Source: Bacteroidia bacterium (lineage in GTDB: Bacteria > Bacteroidota > Bacteroidia > Cytophagales > Cyclobacteriaceae). Taken from it: a stretch of DNA of 64,000 nt. Positions 34,890 through 44,926 of this stretch are shown here, one piece after another. The translations under genes and the position numbers were made by a program. The DNA is taken from positions 1 through 64,000 of the forward strand of contig JAUIAO010000001.1 of assembly GCA_030425425.1 (NCBI GenBank), read 5' to 3'. Every line of letters starts with the position of its first letter. The first letter of the stretch is position 1. The notes under the pieces are model-generated. The model ran no database searches. It saw only the letters and a program-made list of their open reading frames with translations, and had not been told where the DNA came from.

Positions 34890-37800
34890 TGTTTTTTTTC
34901 TCTACACGCTTTCGAGCGATCTAAATGCTCAAAATTTACATTGCAAAATTTATAAAGTTGATTCTATCATTGTACTTGACACTTTGCCTGTAGAGCCAGC
35001 AAGTGTGGTGCTGAATCCAAATCTAACATTTCACCTCAGTGATCATCACAACAGGTTGCTGTTGGATAGTATTCCAAATCTGGATTCCATTCAAGTATGC
35101 TATCGGACAATTTCTCATCAAATTTTCAAACCAGTTTATCATAGAGATTACAGGACTTACCAAAGAACTTTGGCAAGCCAGAGATTTGAAAATCGAGTTT
35201 TATCAGAGGATAAGGACAACTTATTATCGTTTGGATCGGTAAATAGCTTTGGGGCGATCACCCGTGGAATTTCATTTGGGAACAATCAAAACGTATTCGT
35301 AAACTCATCGCTTAACCTACAAATGGACGGTGATCTGACGGACAAGCTCAAGGTGTCAGCCTTAATAACCGACCAAAACATCCCATATCAACCAGAAGGA
35401 AACACCCAGCAAATCCGTGACTTTGATAATGTGCTAGTGAGGATTTTCAATCAAGATTTTGAAATGAAGGCTGGTGATATTGTACTTCAAAACCCGGTGA
35501 ATGAGGGTTATTTCTTGAAATATTATAAAAATGTCCAGGGGCTGTCTACCAATTATCAATATCAGTTGAACGATAAATGGACCGGACAATCTGCTTTTAC
35601 TGGCTCACTTGGCAAAGGTCAGTTTGCTTCCACAGTAATTTCACCAGAGGAAGGTGTTCAAGGCCCCTATAAGCTGCGTGGGAATAATGGAGAACGATTC
35701 ATCGTGATATTGCCTAATTCAGAAAAGGTATTTCTTGATGGAAAGCGACTCCAGAGGGGTTTTGACCTGGATTATGTGATAGATTATAACCTTGGTGAAA
35801 TCACCTTTAGTAATTCTGTCATTATTACCCAGTTTTCAAGGATTAGGGTGGATTATGAATATTCCAATCAGTATTATGCTAGATCAAATATTTCTGTAAC
35901 TCAACAGTTTAGTAGCGAACGAAACAGATTTTATTTGAACTTCTACCGGGAGAAAGACAATGAAAACAATCCACTTACATTTGAACTGACAGAGAAGGAC
36001 TATGCTCAAATGCAGTCAATTGGAGATATAGAAGGTGGCGCACCGATCAGTGGTGTGGATTCTATACCATATCGGGAGGGTGCTGTATTATATGCTAAAA
36101 AAGATACTGTGTTGAATGGTGTAACCATGTCTTACTATCGATACAGCACGGACCCAGCTAAGGCGATATTCCGAATAAGCTTCTCAAAAGTTCTGGTGGG
36201 CACTGGCAATTACGCCTTTATCAATTCCACCGCGAATGGGCCAGTATATCAATGGGTTGGAGAAGGAAATGGGGATTATTTACCTGTGCAGTTAGTTCCC
36301 ATTCCCAATCAGAAACAGATGTTCGTAGTAGGGTTCTTATCTAAAATAAACAGTTATGAAAATGTGTCACAAGAGCTGGCAATATCTATTCAGGATCAGA
36401 ATTTATATTCTGATTTGGAAGATGATGATAATACCGGGTTTGCGTGGAGAGGTCAGTTAAACTCTGAAGGTCGGAGTTTTGAGTTTTTACCAGATTATAA
36501 GTTTAAAGGCAATCTGTCTTATGAATTTGATCATCATCATTTCAATTTTATCGATCGGTTTCGCGCTGTAGATTTCGATAGAGATTGGGGGTATGACGTA
36601 TTCGCAGATACCTTAAATACTCGTCAGGATCGTATTTTATCTATGAATGTAGGTCTGAAAAAGGATGAACAAAATCAATTCGCTGCTGAGATTCAAAATA
36701 GAAATCGCAGTGGTGTGGTTGATGGAAATCAATTATCATTCAATGCAAATAAGACCATTGGCTTATTTGAAATACATTCCAAAAATTTCTTTACGGACAA
36801 TCAATTGCCCGAGATCAAGTCTTCCTGGCGGAAAGGTCAACAAAGTATTAGTCTAAATGGGAAAATGATTCGTCCTTCATATCAATTCGTACAGGAACAT
36901 CAACTCTATAGGGATGAAGTTATCGACAGTGTTATAAGTACGCAGATGTATTATGATGCACACAATGTTTCGTTGGAGAGTGGTGATACACTTCGTACGC
37001 TATTTAAGGTGAATTATATAAACCGAACTGACCAACTTCCCATTGACGGTGAAATGACCGATTTCACTCACGCTCAGGAATTTCGCTTCAATACCAGAAT
37101 GAGTCAAATGAAGAATCATCAGCTCGACTTAGTGCTCAATTACCGTACAGTGAAAAACCTTCTCGACCCGAATAATAATTCCTCCAATTTGCTGGGAGAT
37201 TTTCAATGGTTTGGAAGTCTGGCAAATGAACATATCACCACCAAAGTGAATATAACTACAGCGAGTGTACGTGAGCTGCTAAGAGCTTTCGTCTATGTGG
37301 TGGTGCCCACAGGGGCAGGAACACATACATGGAGAGATGAGAATAATGATGGTATACAGGATCTAAATGAGTTCTATGAAGCAATCAACCCGGATGAAAA
37401 GAATTATATAAGGTTATATACGCCAACCGATGAATATGTAAATGCCTTTCAAACTACACATTTATATCAGCTGGATGCGCGAATGCCAAAAAGATGGTCT
37501 GAAGGAGGAAGGTTTGCAAATGTGGCTTCCAGAGTTTCTTTAGGTGCTTATGTGAAGCAGCAGGTCAAATCAACGAATGACTACCTGATACAGAGAATTA
37601 AACCATTCAACTTGAACCTGGCTTCACCTGACATAGTATCAGCAAGAAACCTTCAGAGAGTTTCACTTTTTTACAATAAAAACGCGCCAGGATTGTCTAT
37701 TGATTTTACCTATACTCAGCAGCAAAGGAAGACTTTGCTCAGTCAGGGGTTTGAACTCAGAGAAGCTGATGAGTGGCGTTTGGGGGGTAAGTTGAACATT

Positions 37801-38289
37801 ATTAAAAATCTCACCCTCAGAGGAACTAATAAATGGATTTCAAGCGAGAATTTATCAGATTATTTGATGTCTAGAAATTTCCAACTGAATCAATATCATA
37901 CTGAAGGCGAATTGATCTGGCAACCCCAGAATCACTTTAGATTGACCTCAGCTTTGAAAAGAAGATTGAAAACTAGTGAAAATGAGATTTCTACAGATGA
38001 TTTAGTAATCAATGAATTAGCATTAGAGTTTACTTATTTGAAATCAGGAAAAGGGAATTTCAATGCCAGTTTTAGTTGGCTGGTCATTGATTATTCTGGA
38101 GAAACAAATTCATATCAAGGGTATGAAATGCTCGAAGGTTTACAGCCTGGAAGTAATCAAAGATGGAATATGAACTGGCAGCAAGATTTAGGAAGAGGGC
38201 TTCAGCTTACGCTCCAATATCTTGGGAGAAATGGAGACAATATGAAAGTGGTACACACAGGAAATGTGCAAGTCACTGCCTTTTTCTGA
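34828..38289 (+). CDS. giant outer membrane protein of unknown function
   Basis: A protein of about 1150 residues with a signal peptide (FLFITLSVFFLYTL...LNAQ). It then has a long region of amphipathic strands: an early barrel-like stretch (VFVNSSLNLQMDGDLTDKLK, phrases such as GSLGKGQFAS) and a conserved-looking block FLDGKRLQRGFDLDYVIDYN...GEITFSNS. The C-terminus resembles a beta-barrel (WQQDLGRGLQLTLQYLGRNG). No start codon exists between the upstream kinase's stop (34889) and the signal peptide, so translation must begin inside the kinase gene: TTG 34828 (with AGGAGG about 12 bases ahead) or ATG 34768. I do not recognise a named family; large secretion or surface-assembly barrels are possible relatives. 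Confidence 0.72.
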   Translation: MNQKKGRGQLFSSRFLFITLSVFFLYTLSSDLNAQNLHCKIYKVDSIIVLDTLPVEPASVVLNPNLTFHLSDHHNRLLLDSIPNLDSIQVCYRTISHQIFKPVYHRDYRTYQRTLASQRFENRVLSEDKDNLLSFGSVNSFGAITRGISFGNNQNVFVNSSLNLQMDGDLTDKLKVSALITDQNIPYQPEGNTQQIRDFDNVLVRIFNQDFEMKAGDIVLQNPVNEGYFLKYYKNVQGLSTNYQYQLNDKWTGQSAFTGSLGKGQFASTVISPEEGVQGPYKLRGNNGERFIVILPNSEKVFLDGKRLQRGFDLDYVIDYNLGEITFSNSVIITQFSRIRVDYEYSNQYYARSNISVTQQFSSERNRFYLNFYREKDNENNPLTFELTEKDYAQMQSIGDIEGGAPISGVDSIPYREGAVLYAKKDTVLNGVTMSYYRYSTDPAKAIFRISFSKVLVGTGNYAFINSTANGPVYQWVGEGNGDYLPVQLVPIPNQKQMFVVGFLSKINSYENVSQELAISIQDQNLYSDLEDDDNTGFAWRGQLNSEGRSFEFLPDYKFKGNLSYEFDHHHFNFIDRFRAVDFDRDWGYDVFADTLNTRQDRILSMNVGLKKDEQNQFAAEIQNRNRSGVVDGNQLSFNANKTIGLFEIHSKNFFTDNQLPEIKSSWRKGQQSISLNGKMIRPSYQFVQEHQLYRDEVIDSVISTQMYYDAHNVSLESGDTLRTLFKVNYINRTDQLPIDGEMTDFTHAQEFRFNTRMSQMKNHQLDLVLNYRTVKNLLDPNNNSSNLLGDFQWFGSLANEHITTKVNITTASVRELLRAFVYVVVPTGAGTHTWRDENNDGIQDLNEFYEAINPDEKNYIRLYTPTDEYVNAFQTTHLYQLDARMPKRWSEGGRFANVASRVSLGAYVKQQVKSTNDYLIQRIKPFNLNLASPDIVSARNLQRVSLFYNKNAPGLSIDFTYTQQQRKTLLSQGFELREADEWRLGGKLNIIKNLTLRGTNKWISSENLSDYLMSRNFQLNQYHTEGELIWQPQNHFRLTSALKRRLKTSENEISTDDLVINELALEFTYLKSGKGNFNASFSWLVIDYSGETNSYQGYEMLEGLQPGSNQRWNMNWQQDLGRGLQLTLQYLGRNGDNMKVVHTGNVQVTAFF

Positions 38290-38376
38290 TTGGATCCTAG
38301 ATGCTGGATGAAGTTAGTTAAACAGGTGAACAAACACGAAACCTAAAAACTCGTAACAAGATCACCCATCACCGAC

Positions 38377-39249
38377 TCATTGTACACTCAACCATTCAGC
38401 CAATTGTTTCGGCCACTCGGATAAATGAGAAACTTTAGTAGCAAGACCAAATCCATGTCCTCCTGTTGGGTAAATATGCATTTCAGAAGGAACCTCTTTT
38501 TCTTTTAGTGCCAGAAAAAGCTGGATGCTGTTTTCTATTGGAACACCACCATCATTTTGTGCATGTATGATGAATGTAGGGGGTGTGTCTGCAGTTACGT
38601 TCATTTCGGCGCTGTAGTAGTTCACCATTTCCTCAGTTGGGGCTTGTCCAAGTAGATTATTCCTCGAACCTTGATGAGTAAAATCATTCTTCATGGTTAC
38701 TACAGGATATACCAAAATCATAAAATCCGGACGAGTTTCCGCCGTATAATGCGTGCCTAAGGTGGAAGCCAAATGACCACCTGCTGAAAATCCCATCACA
38801 CCTACTTTTTCCGGGTTGATATTCCATTCTTCGGTATTTAATCGGATGAGTTTCATGGCTTGCTGAGCATCCATCAGTGGAGATTTGTCTGGAGCAATAT
38901 TAGATTCATCCTCTGGTAATCGGTATTTCAAAACGATTCCCGCGATTCCCTGTCCATTAAGCCATTTGGCAATGTCTGTTCCTTCTTTATCCCATGCCAA
39001 AATCTTATATCCTCCACCAGGACAAATTAACACAGCTTTTCCATTCGCGTGTGACTTGGATGGCAAATAGACTTCTATCTCAGGATTGATAACATGGCTT
39101 ATTCGTACAGCATTGGTCGCTTTTCTTTGCTCATTAAGGTCACTTTCTTTGCTGTTTGGAACTTGTCCATCGTATAGTGGGATGGTGTAATTCTGAGCGA
39201 ATACAGTACAGGAAATCAGCGATAAAAATAGGAAAGTGAGGTTTTTCAT
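38377..39249 (-). CDS. secreted alpha/beta hydrolase (esterase family)
   Basis: A 290-residue hydrolase with a signal peptide (to about residue 18, TVFAQ). The oxyanion region reads VLICPGGGYKILAWDKEG (HGGG-like; here PGGGY), the nucleophile elbow is GFSAGGHLAS (about residue 153), and the catalytic His is in HIYPTGGHGFGLA. This pattern is that of the BD-FAE/acetyl-xylan-esterase-like group, often found beside polysaccharide enzymes. It follows the pullulanase gene on the same strand with 76 bases between, so the two could be co-expressed for alpha-glucan or mixed polysaccharide use. Confidence 0.88.
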   Translation of the reverse strand: MKNLTFLFLSLISCTVFAQNYTIPLYDGQVPNSKESDLNEQRKATNAVRISHVINPEIEVYLPSKSHANGKAVLICPGGGYKILAWDKEGTDIAKWLNGQGIAGIVLKYRLPEDESNIAPDKSPLMDAQQAMKLIRLNTEEWNINPEKVGVMGFSAGGHLASTLGTHYTAETRPDFMILVYPVVTMKNDFTHQGSRNNLLGQAPTEEMVNYYSAEMNVTADTPPTFIIHAQNDGGVPIENSIQLFLALKEKEVPSEMHIYPTGGHGFGLATKVSHLSEWPKQLAEWLSVQ

Positions 39250-39325
39250 TTTAAGAAGATTTTGGTAAAGATATCATGTAAAAGTCAACGAGGATCAAAA
39301 CCTCTATGACCTTTGGGTTTATTAT

Positions 39326-41308
39326 TTAATCCTGAAATGCCACAAACAATGAAAAAGGAGGGATAATGACTTTATCCTTTCGATGAGTCCAGCCTTTTTC
39401 ATCTACTTTTCCTCCTAACACCGCCAAACTCCAATCTCCCTCAATAGGAATGGTCTCTGCAGAGGTATTAGCATTGTAATAGACCAGAATATTCCTCCAG
39501 CTATCATCATTCGCATGGTCTTTGATCTTGAAACCTATGAGTCCGGGTTTCGATTCAACGAAAGTGAGTTTTTCTCTCACCATGTCACCAGTAGGCATAC
39601 TGAAAGCTGGATGGTTCTTTCTTAAATGAATCAAGTCTTTGTAATAGTCAAACACCTCATGATGTTCGATTTTCCAGTTCCAATCAATCTGATTGATGCT
39701 ATCCGGCTTGTTATAAGAATTGTGTTCTCCGCCTTTCGTACGAAGCATCTCGGCACCTGCATGAATGAATGGAATTCCCTGAGACGTCAATACGATACCT
39801 ATGGCCAGCTTATCCATTGCTATGATTTCTTCCTCGGAAGCATCCTCTCGTGAAGTTTTGAGTTTGTCATAAAGTGTTTGGTTGTCATGACAAGAGACAT
39901 AAGAAACTGCTTGCCATGGGTTCAGACTCCATACGGTATCGGAGTAATTAACAGCTGGATAATTAACCTCCTCATGACCAATTGAGCCAACCACACCGAA
40001 CTTAATAGACGCTTCCATGCCTTCTCCACCGTTGACAAAACCAAGACTTTTCTCATCAAACACCGAACCTTTGATACCATCTCTAATGTCATCACTAAAT
40101 GCACTGACCTTTGGCATCTTATAAGTGTTAGCTTTTAGTGCTTTTTCTTCATCTGGGAGCGGAGAAGCTCCGGCTGTCCAGCCTTCACCATAGACGAATG
40201 CATCTGGATTGATAGATTCCAGTCTGTCAGCTACGGCGTTCATGGTTGTGACATCATGAATTCCCATCAAATCAAACCTGAACCCATCCAAATGGTATTC
40301 TTCTGCCCAATATGCCACAGATTCTACAATGAATTTTCGCATCATTTCTCGGTCAGAAGCCGTCTCATTTCCACAGGCGGATGCATCAGAATAGCTTCCA
40401 TCTTCTTTCTGACGGTAATAGTATCCCGGCGCTTCACGATCAAAGTTGGCATTCGCAGGGCTGCTACCTGTGTGATTATAAACCACATCCAGAATCACTC
40501 CAATTCCAGCATCATGAAAGTTCTTTACCATCTGCTTAAATTCCCTGATTCTGACTTCTGCGCGATATGGATCTGTAGAATACGAACCTTCCGGCACATT
40601 GTAGTTTTTGGGGTCATATCCCCAATTATATTGAGGAATGTCCAATCGTGTCTCATCTATGGAGAAATGATCAAATGAAGGAAGTAAATGCACATGTGTA
40701 ATTCCCAACTCTATCATGTGATCAATTCCTGTGGCAATTTGTTCCGGTCCTTTAGTTCCGGATTCTGAAAGACCCAGATATTTTCCAGAATAAGAACTTC
40801 CGGCATTATCAGAGATGGTAAGGTCACGAACATGGCATTCGTAGATGATTGCCTCATTTGGTGAATTTAATGATGGTCCCTTATCTGTTTTCCAATTTTC
40901 CGGATTGGTTTCTGACAAATCAACTACCATCGCTCTATCACCATTAACACCTACAGCTTGAGCATAGATGCCGGGAGTTTCTGCTCGCCATTCACCATTT
41001 ATCTGAACCTGAAAGGTGTAATAAGCCCCATTTAAATCCTTATATACTTCCAACTGCCAAAGACCAGGTTTCTCTTCTCTGAGAGATAAGGATTCAATTC
41101 GCTTACCTCCATTACCATCGGCATAGAAATGTATCAAAACAGACTCAGCCGTAGGAGACCAAAGCTTGAAGGTTGTTTGCTGTGGGGAGTAATTTGTCCA
41201 AAGGTTTTCGGATGGATACGTCGGATACTCTTCAAATGATTGATAAGACTTTGGTGTTTTTGTATGACACATGGTAAAGAGTATGGCTAGTGGTAAAAAG
41301 TATTTCAT
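39326..41308 (-). CDS. type I pullulanase (GH13) lipoprotein
   Basis: A 660-residue debranching enzyme that cuts alpha-1,6 links in pullulan and amylopectin. It has a lipobox at the end of the signal (AILFTMC, Cys about residue 14), an N-terminal CBM48-like domain (TTFKLWSPTAESVLIHFYAD, about 45-65) and the type I pullulanase signature YNWGYDPKNY. The GH13 catalytic core has DVVYNHTG, GFRFDLMGIHD (nucleophile Asp), VYGEGWTAG (acid/base Glu) and YVSCHDNQTLYDK (His-Asp). As a lipoprotein it probably acts at the cell surface or periplasm. A perfect 13-bp palindrome lies 65 bases upstream (41374). Confidence 0.93.
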   Translation of the reverse strand: MKYFLPLAILFTMCHTKTPKSYQSFEEYPTYPSENLWTNYSPQQTTFKLWSPTAESVLIHFYADGNGGKRIESLSLREEKPGLWQLEVYKDLNGAYYTFQVQINGEWRAETPGIYAQAVGVNGDRAMVVDLSETNPENWKTDKGPSLNSPNEAIIYECHVRDLTISDNAGSSYSGKYLGLSESGTKGPEQIATGIDHMIELGITHVHLLPSFDHFSIDETRLDIPQYNWGYDPKNYNVPEGSYSTDPYRAEVRIREFKQMVKNFHDAGIGVILDVVYNHTGSSPANANFDREAPGYYYRQKEDGSYSDASACGNETASDREMMRKFIVESVAYWAEEYHLDGFRFDLMGIHDVTTMNAVADRLESINPDAFVYGEGWTAGASPLPDEEKALKANTYKMPKVSAFSDDIRDGIKGSVFDEKSLGFVNGGEGMEASIKFGVVGSIGHEEVNYPAVNYSDTVWSLNPWQAVSYVSCHDNQTLYDKLKTSREDASEEEIIAMDKLAIGIVLTSQGIPFIHAGAEMLRTKGGEHNSYNKPDSINQIDWNWKIEHHEVFDYYKDLIHLRKNHPAFSMPTGDMVREKLTFVESKPGLIGFKIKDHANDDSWRNILVYYNANTSAETIPIEGDWSLAVLGGKVDEKGWTHRKDKVIIPPFSLFVAFQD

Positions 41309-41373
41309 GGTTTGGGTAGGTCTGTTTCTACTTTTAAAACCTAAAATTAGTCAAGTCTATTTGTAATACTCCC

Positions 41374-41386
41374 GGTATTAAATACC
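41374..41386. promoter_or_regulatory. palindrome upstream of pullulanase, possible operator
   Basis: GGTATTAAATACC has 6-bp arms around a central A, located 65 bases ahead of the pullulanase start and 161 bases ahead of the antiporter start. It could bind a dimeric regulator, but a match of this size can arise by chance in AT-rich spacer DNA. Confidence 0.25.
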
Positions 41387-41547
41387 AATAAATACTGATT
41401 ATCAGAATAAACCAATTGGATTATTCTTGTACCTACATCGTTTTTGCAATATGGTAGTCAATAATTTCATGGAAATGCCTTATTATTACATACTTAGAAG
41501 GGATATGGAGCAAAACAAGTCCTTTTTTTCAACTGTATCATTTGAAC

Positions 41548-42807
41548 ATGCACATATTTGATCTTATCGCATTAATCATTTTTATTTCGGGGCTATTCAT
41601 TTTTGTGAATACCATGTTTCTGAAGTTGCCTTCCTCTTTAGGTTTAATGATTCTTACACTGCTACTTTCTGTTGGGGTGATGGTAGCTGGTATGATTGTG
41701 CCATCGCTTAATGTAATTGATGAAATAAAAGATTTTGACTTCAGCGAAGTATTGAATCAAATGGTGATCAGTGTGATACTTTTTGCTGGCGGTCTGAATA
41801 TGAATCTCAGGGCGCTTGGAGATCAAAAAGTGCCTGTAATTATATTGTCATTGGTTGGGGCGTTGTTGAGTACATTGGTAATCGGTACTATAGTATTTTA
41901 CTTCCTCAACTTTTTGGGAATTGAGATCAACTATATGTATAGCTTGATTTTCGGGGCGGTGATTTCTTCTACTGATCCCATTTCTGCATCCAATATCACC
42001 ACAAGGTTCAAATTGCCGCGGATGTTGCTCAACAAGGTTGAGGGAGAATCACTCTTTAATGGCTCTGTGTCAGTAGTATTGGCGTTTGTTTTGTATCATT
42101 TGGAACTTGTTGCTGAGCTTCATGAAATCACTGGTTTTGACTTTGTGAAAGTGCTTTCATTAGAATTGATTGGGGGAGTGGTTTTAGGTTTGGCTATGGG
42201 ATATCTGGGTCTTTTCCTTCTGAAGTTCATCGATAATGAAGATGTTCATATTGAGGTATTGATCACAATTGCGCTAGTACTGGTTGGTTCTTATATCTCA
42301 GGCATGTTTGAGATTTATTCTAAAATGGTCTCTTTGATTATGGGACTTTTTATTGGTAACATGAGCAGGGCAGGAGAAAGTGAAGGTGATTCGGTAGGTG
42401 GATATGTTTACAAGTTTTGGGACCTGTTAGAGCAAACAGTAGCAGTTATGCTTTTCGTTTTGATGGGGCTGGAAATGCTCGTTATAGAATGGAAGACAGA
42501 GTATTTTGCAGCGGGGTTCTTTGCTGTAAATATTGTTTTATTCGGTAGATGGGTAAGTATTTTTATACCGATAAAGGTTATGAAAATGATGCAAATCCCT
42601 TTTGATAAGAATTCCATACCAGTAATAACATGGGGGGCTTTTAGAGGTGGTTTACCAATCGCATTGGTTTTGGCATTTCACAATTTCCCGGGTAAAGATC
42701 TTCTTATTACCATGACCTATGTGGTAGTAGTAAGCTCTATGCTGTTTCAAGGCTTTACATTGCCTATACTCATGAGAGAACGATTCCAATATCGTGAAAA
42801 AACATAA
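41548..42807 (+). CDS. monovalent cation:proton antiporter, CPA1 (NhaP-type)
   Basis: A 419-residue antiporter with about 12 helices exchanging Na+ or K+ for protons. The ion-binding helix reads SLIFGAVISSTDPISASNI (ND-like SSTDP motif of CPA1), and other family segments are VILFAGGLNMNLRAL, VEGESLFNGSVSVVLAF and WGAFRGGLPIALVLAF (conserved Arg). It lacks the C-terminal TrkA or cNMP domain found in longer relatives. I chose ATG 41548 over an in-frame TTG at 41542. It stands alone between pullulanase (divergent) and typA (convergent). Confidence 0.92.
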   Translation: MHIFDLIALIIFISGLFIFVNTMFLKLPSSLGLMILTLLLSVGVMVAGMIVPSLNVIDEIKDFDFSEVLNQMVISVILFAGGLNMNLRALGDQKVPVIILSLVGALLSTLVIGTIVFYFLNFLGIEINYMYSLIFGAVISSTDPISASNITTRFKLPRMLLNKVEGESLFNGSVSVVLAFVLYHLELVAELHEITGFDFVKVLSLELIGGVVLGLAMGYLGLFLLKFIDNEDVHIEVLITIALVLVGSYISGMFEIYSKMVSLIMGLFIGNMSRAGESEGDSVGGYVYKFWDLLEQTVAVMLFVLMGLEMLVIEWKTEYFAAGFFAVNIVLFGRWVSIFIPIKVMKMMQIPFDKNSIPVITWGAFRGGLPIALVLAFHNFPGKDLLITMTYVVVVSSMLFQGFTLPILMRERFQYREKT

Positions 42808-42811
42808 GCAC

Positions 42812-42837
42812 AAAAAAAGGCATCGAAAGATGCCTTT
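42812..42837 (-). terminator. rho-independent terminator of typA
   Basis: A 9-bp stem (42816-42824 with 42829-42837) with a four-base loop. On the minus strand it is followed by seven T (complement of 42812-42818), so it ends the typA transcript and can also stop the convergent antiporter message. Confidence 0.85.
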
Positions 42838-42860
42838 AGTGTTTTATGCAATTTAGAGTA

Positions 42861-44633
42861 TTAACCCTTGAATTGTATTTTTCTCATTCTCAATGATTGT
42901 GGTGTAACTTCCACATATTCATCTTTTTGTATGTATTCCAAGGCATCTTCTAATGAAAACTGTCTTTTCGGAGCAACCTTTGAATTGTCATCAGATCCGG
43001 CAGCTCTCATGTTCGTCAGTTTCTTTCCTTTGATTACATTCACCACCAGGTCATTTCCACGAGTGTGCTCACCGATCACTTGACCAACATACAACTCTTC
43101 GCCTGGATCAATAAAGAAAATCCCTCTGTCTTGTAGTTTGTCCATTGCATATGCTGTACTAGGGCCAGTTTCCATACTTACGAGAGAACCAACGTGCCTT
43201 GTAGGAATTTCACCCTTCATAGGTTCATATGACTTGAATCTGTGAGTCATTACTGCTTCACCCGCCGTAGCGGTCAGCATTCTATTTCTCAATCCAATCA
43301 AACCTCTTGCCGGGATATCAAACTCCAAATGCTGAATAGTGCCTTTAGGTTCCATTACGGTCAAGTCTCCCTTACGCTGAGTAGCTAATTCGATTACTTT
43401 ACCTGAATAGTCCTCTGGTACATCCACCACCATATGCTCTATTGGCTCATGCTTCTGACCGTCGATTTCTTTTATCAACACCTGAGGCTGACCTACTTGT
43501 AATTCATATCCTTCTCTGCGCATGGTTTCGATCAAGACAGACAAGTGAAGAATTCCTCGTCCATAGACTAAAAATTTATCCTCAGATCCGGTTTCCTCTA
43601 TTCTTAAGGCAAGGTTTCTTTCTACTTCCTTGAAAAGTCTATCACGAATCTGTCTGGAGGTTACGAATTTACCTTCTTTACCAAAGAATGGTGAGTCGTT
43701 GATTGAGAACAGCATACTCATTGTAGGTTCGTCTATCGCGATTCTTTCAAGAATAGTTGGGTTCTCCACATCTGTAATGGTATCTCCAATGTCAAAATCT
43801 TCAATACCTGTAATTGCACAGATATCTCCACATGGAACTTCATCCACTTGCCTTTTGCCCAGTCCCTCAAATACATGCAATTCTTTGACACGTACTTTTT
43901 TCATGGAACCATCTTTCTTCGCTAAACCTAACTGAGCGCCAGACTTCAGCGTTCCCTGAACGACTTTTCCAATTGCAATTCGACCAACGAAATTCGAGAA
44001 ATCCAAAGAAGTGATTTGTAAAGCAGGAACACCTTCTACTTTCTTAGGTGAAGGCACTTTCTCCAATATGATATCCATCAAAAACGAGATGTCCTCAGTT
44101 GGCTTAGTGTAATCTGGACCCATCCATCCTTGTTTTGATGACCCATAAACAGTGGTGAAATCTAATTGCTCCTCAGTGGCGTCCAAAGAAAACATGAGAT
44201 CAAACACCTGCTCCATCACCACTTCAGGGTGACAGTTAGGTTTGTCAACTTTATTTACAACTACAATTGGATTCAAACCAAGTCCTAATGCTTTACTCAT
44301 TACAAAACGTGTCTGAGGCATTGGTCCTTCGAATGCATCTACCAATAGTAGTACACCGTCGGCCATTTTGAGGACACGCTCTACTTCACCACCAAAATCG
44401 GCGTGACCAGGTGTGTCAATAATATTGATTTTTATATCCTTGTAGTTTACCGATACGTTCTTGGATAAGATTGTAATACCACGTTCACGCTCCAGATCAT
44501 TGTTGTCTAGAATCAAATCTTCAAATTCCTGATCTTCTCTAAACAACTTAGAAAAATGGATCATTTTGTCAACCAATGTGGTTTTGCCATGGTCAACGTG
44601 CGCGATAATGGCAATATTCCTGATTTCTGTCAT
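42861..44633 (-). CDS. typA: translational GTPase TypA/BipA
   Basis: A 590-residue ribosome-binding GTPase that assists ribosome assembly and translation under cold and other stress. G motifs: G1 IIAHVDHGKTTLVD, G2 RERGITI, G3 DTPGHADFG, G4 NKVDKPN. Domain II and the C-terminal BipA region follow (VPCGDICAITGIEDFDIGDT; ARGLIGLRNRMLTATAG, typical of TypA, distinguishing it from LepA and EF-G). I chose the ATG at 44633 (MTEIRNIAIIAH). A longer frame from 44657 adds eight residues that are not usual. A -7-like element (TATTTTTG on the minus strand, 44662-44655) lies just upstream. Confidence 0.96.
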   Translation of the reverse strand: MTEIRNIAIIAHVDHGKTTLVDKMIHFSKLFREDQEFEDLILDNNDLERERGITILSKNVSVNYKDIKINIIDTPGHADFGGEVERVLKMADGVLLLVDAFEGPMPQTRFVMSKALGLGLNPIVVVNKVDKPNCHPEVVMEQVFDLMFSLDATEEQLDFTTVYGSSKQGWMGPDYTKPTEDISFLMDIILEKVPSPKKVEGVPALQITSLDFSNFVGRIAIGKVVQGTLKSGAQLGLAKKDGSMKKVRVKELHVFEGLGKRQVDEVPCGDICAITGIEDFDIGDTITDVENPTILERIAIDEPTMSMLFSINDSPFFGKEGKFVTSRQIRDRLFKEVERNLALRIEETGSEDKFLVYGRGILHLSVLIETMRREGYELQVGQPQVLIKEIDGQKHEPIEHMVVDVPEDYSGKVIELATQRKGDLTVMEPKGTIQHLEFDIPARGLIGLRNRMLTATAGEAVMTHRFKSYEPMKGEIPTRHVGSLVSMETGPSTAYAMDKLQDRGIFFIDPGEELYVGQVIGEHTRGNDLVVNVIKGKKLTNMRAAGSDDNSKVAPKRQFSLEDALEYIQKDEYVEVTPQSLRMRKIQFKG

Positions 44634-44926
44634 ATACTTTTTTCTGAAAGAGCGCAAAAATAGTTGTATTACAGATAATTAGCAGGGTAATTCGAGAAAG
44701 TTTATATCATTATTCTGTTATGTACTTCTAGTTTATGAGCTAAGTCATTATTCATTAGTATCACGTCCCATGAAGTTTACCCAATCCAACTTAACCTATT
44801 CTTCATTTTATGCCGCTTTCGGTAGTTTATATAATAGAAAATCATTTGGATTAATAGAAAGCTTTATTTTTCTGATTAGTATTATTTTTTCCATTCGATT
44901 AAATAATAATAAGCATCGACCCAACT

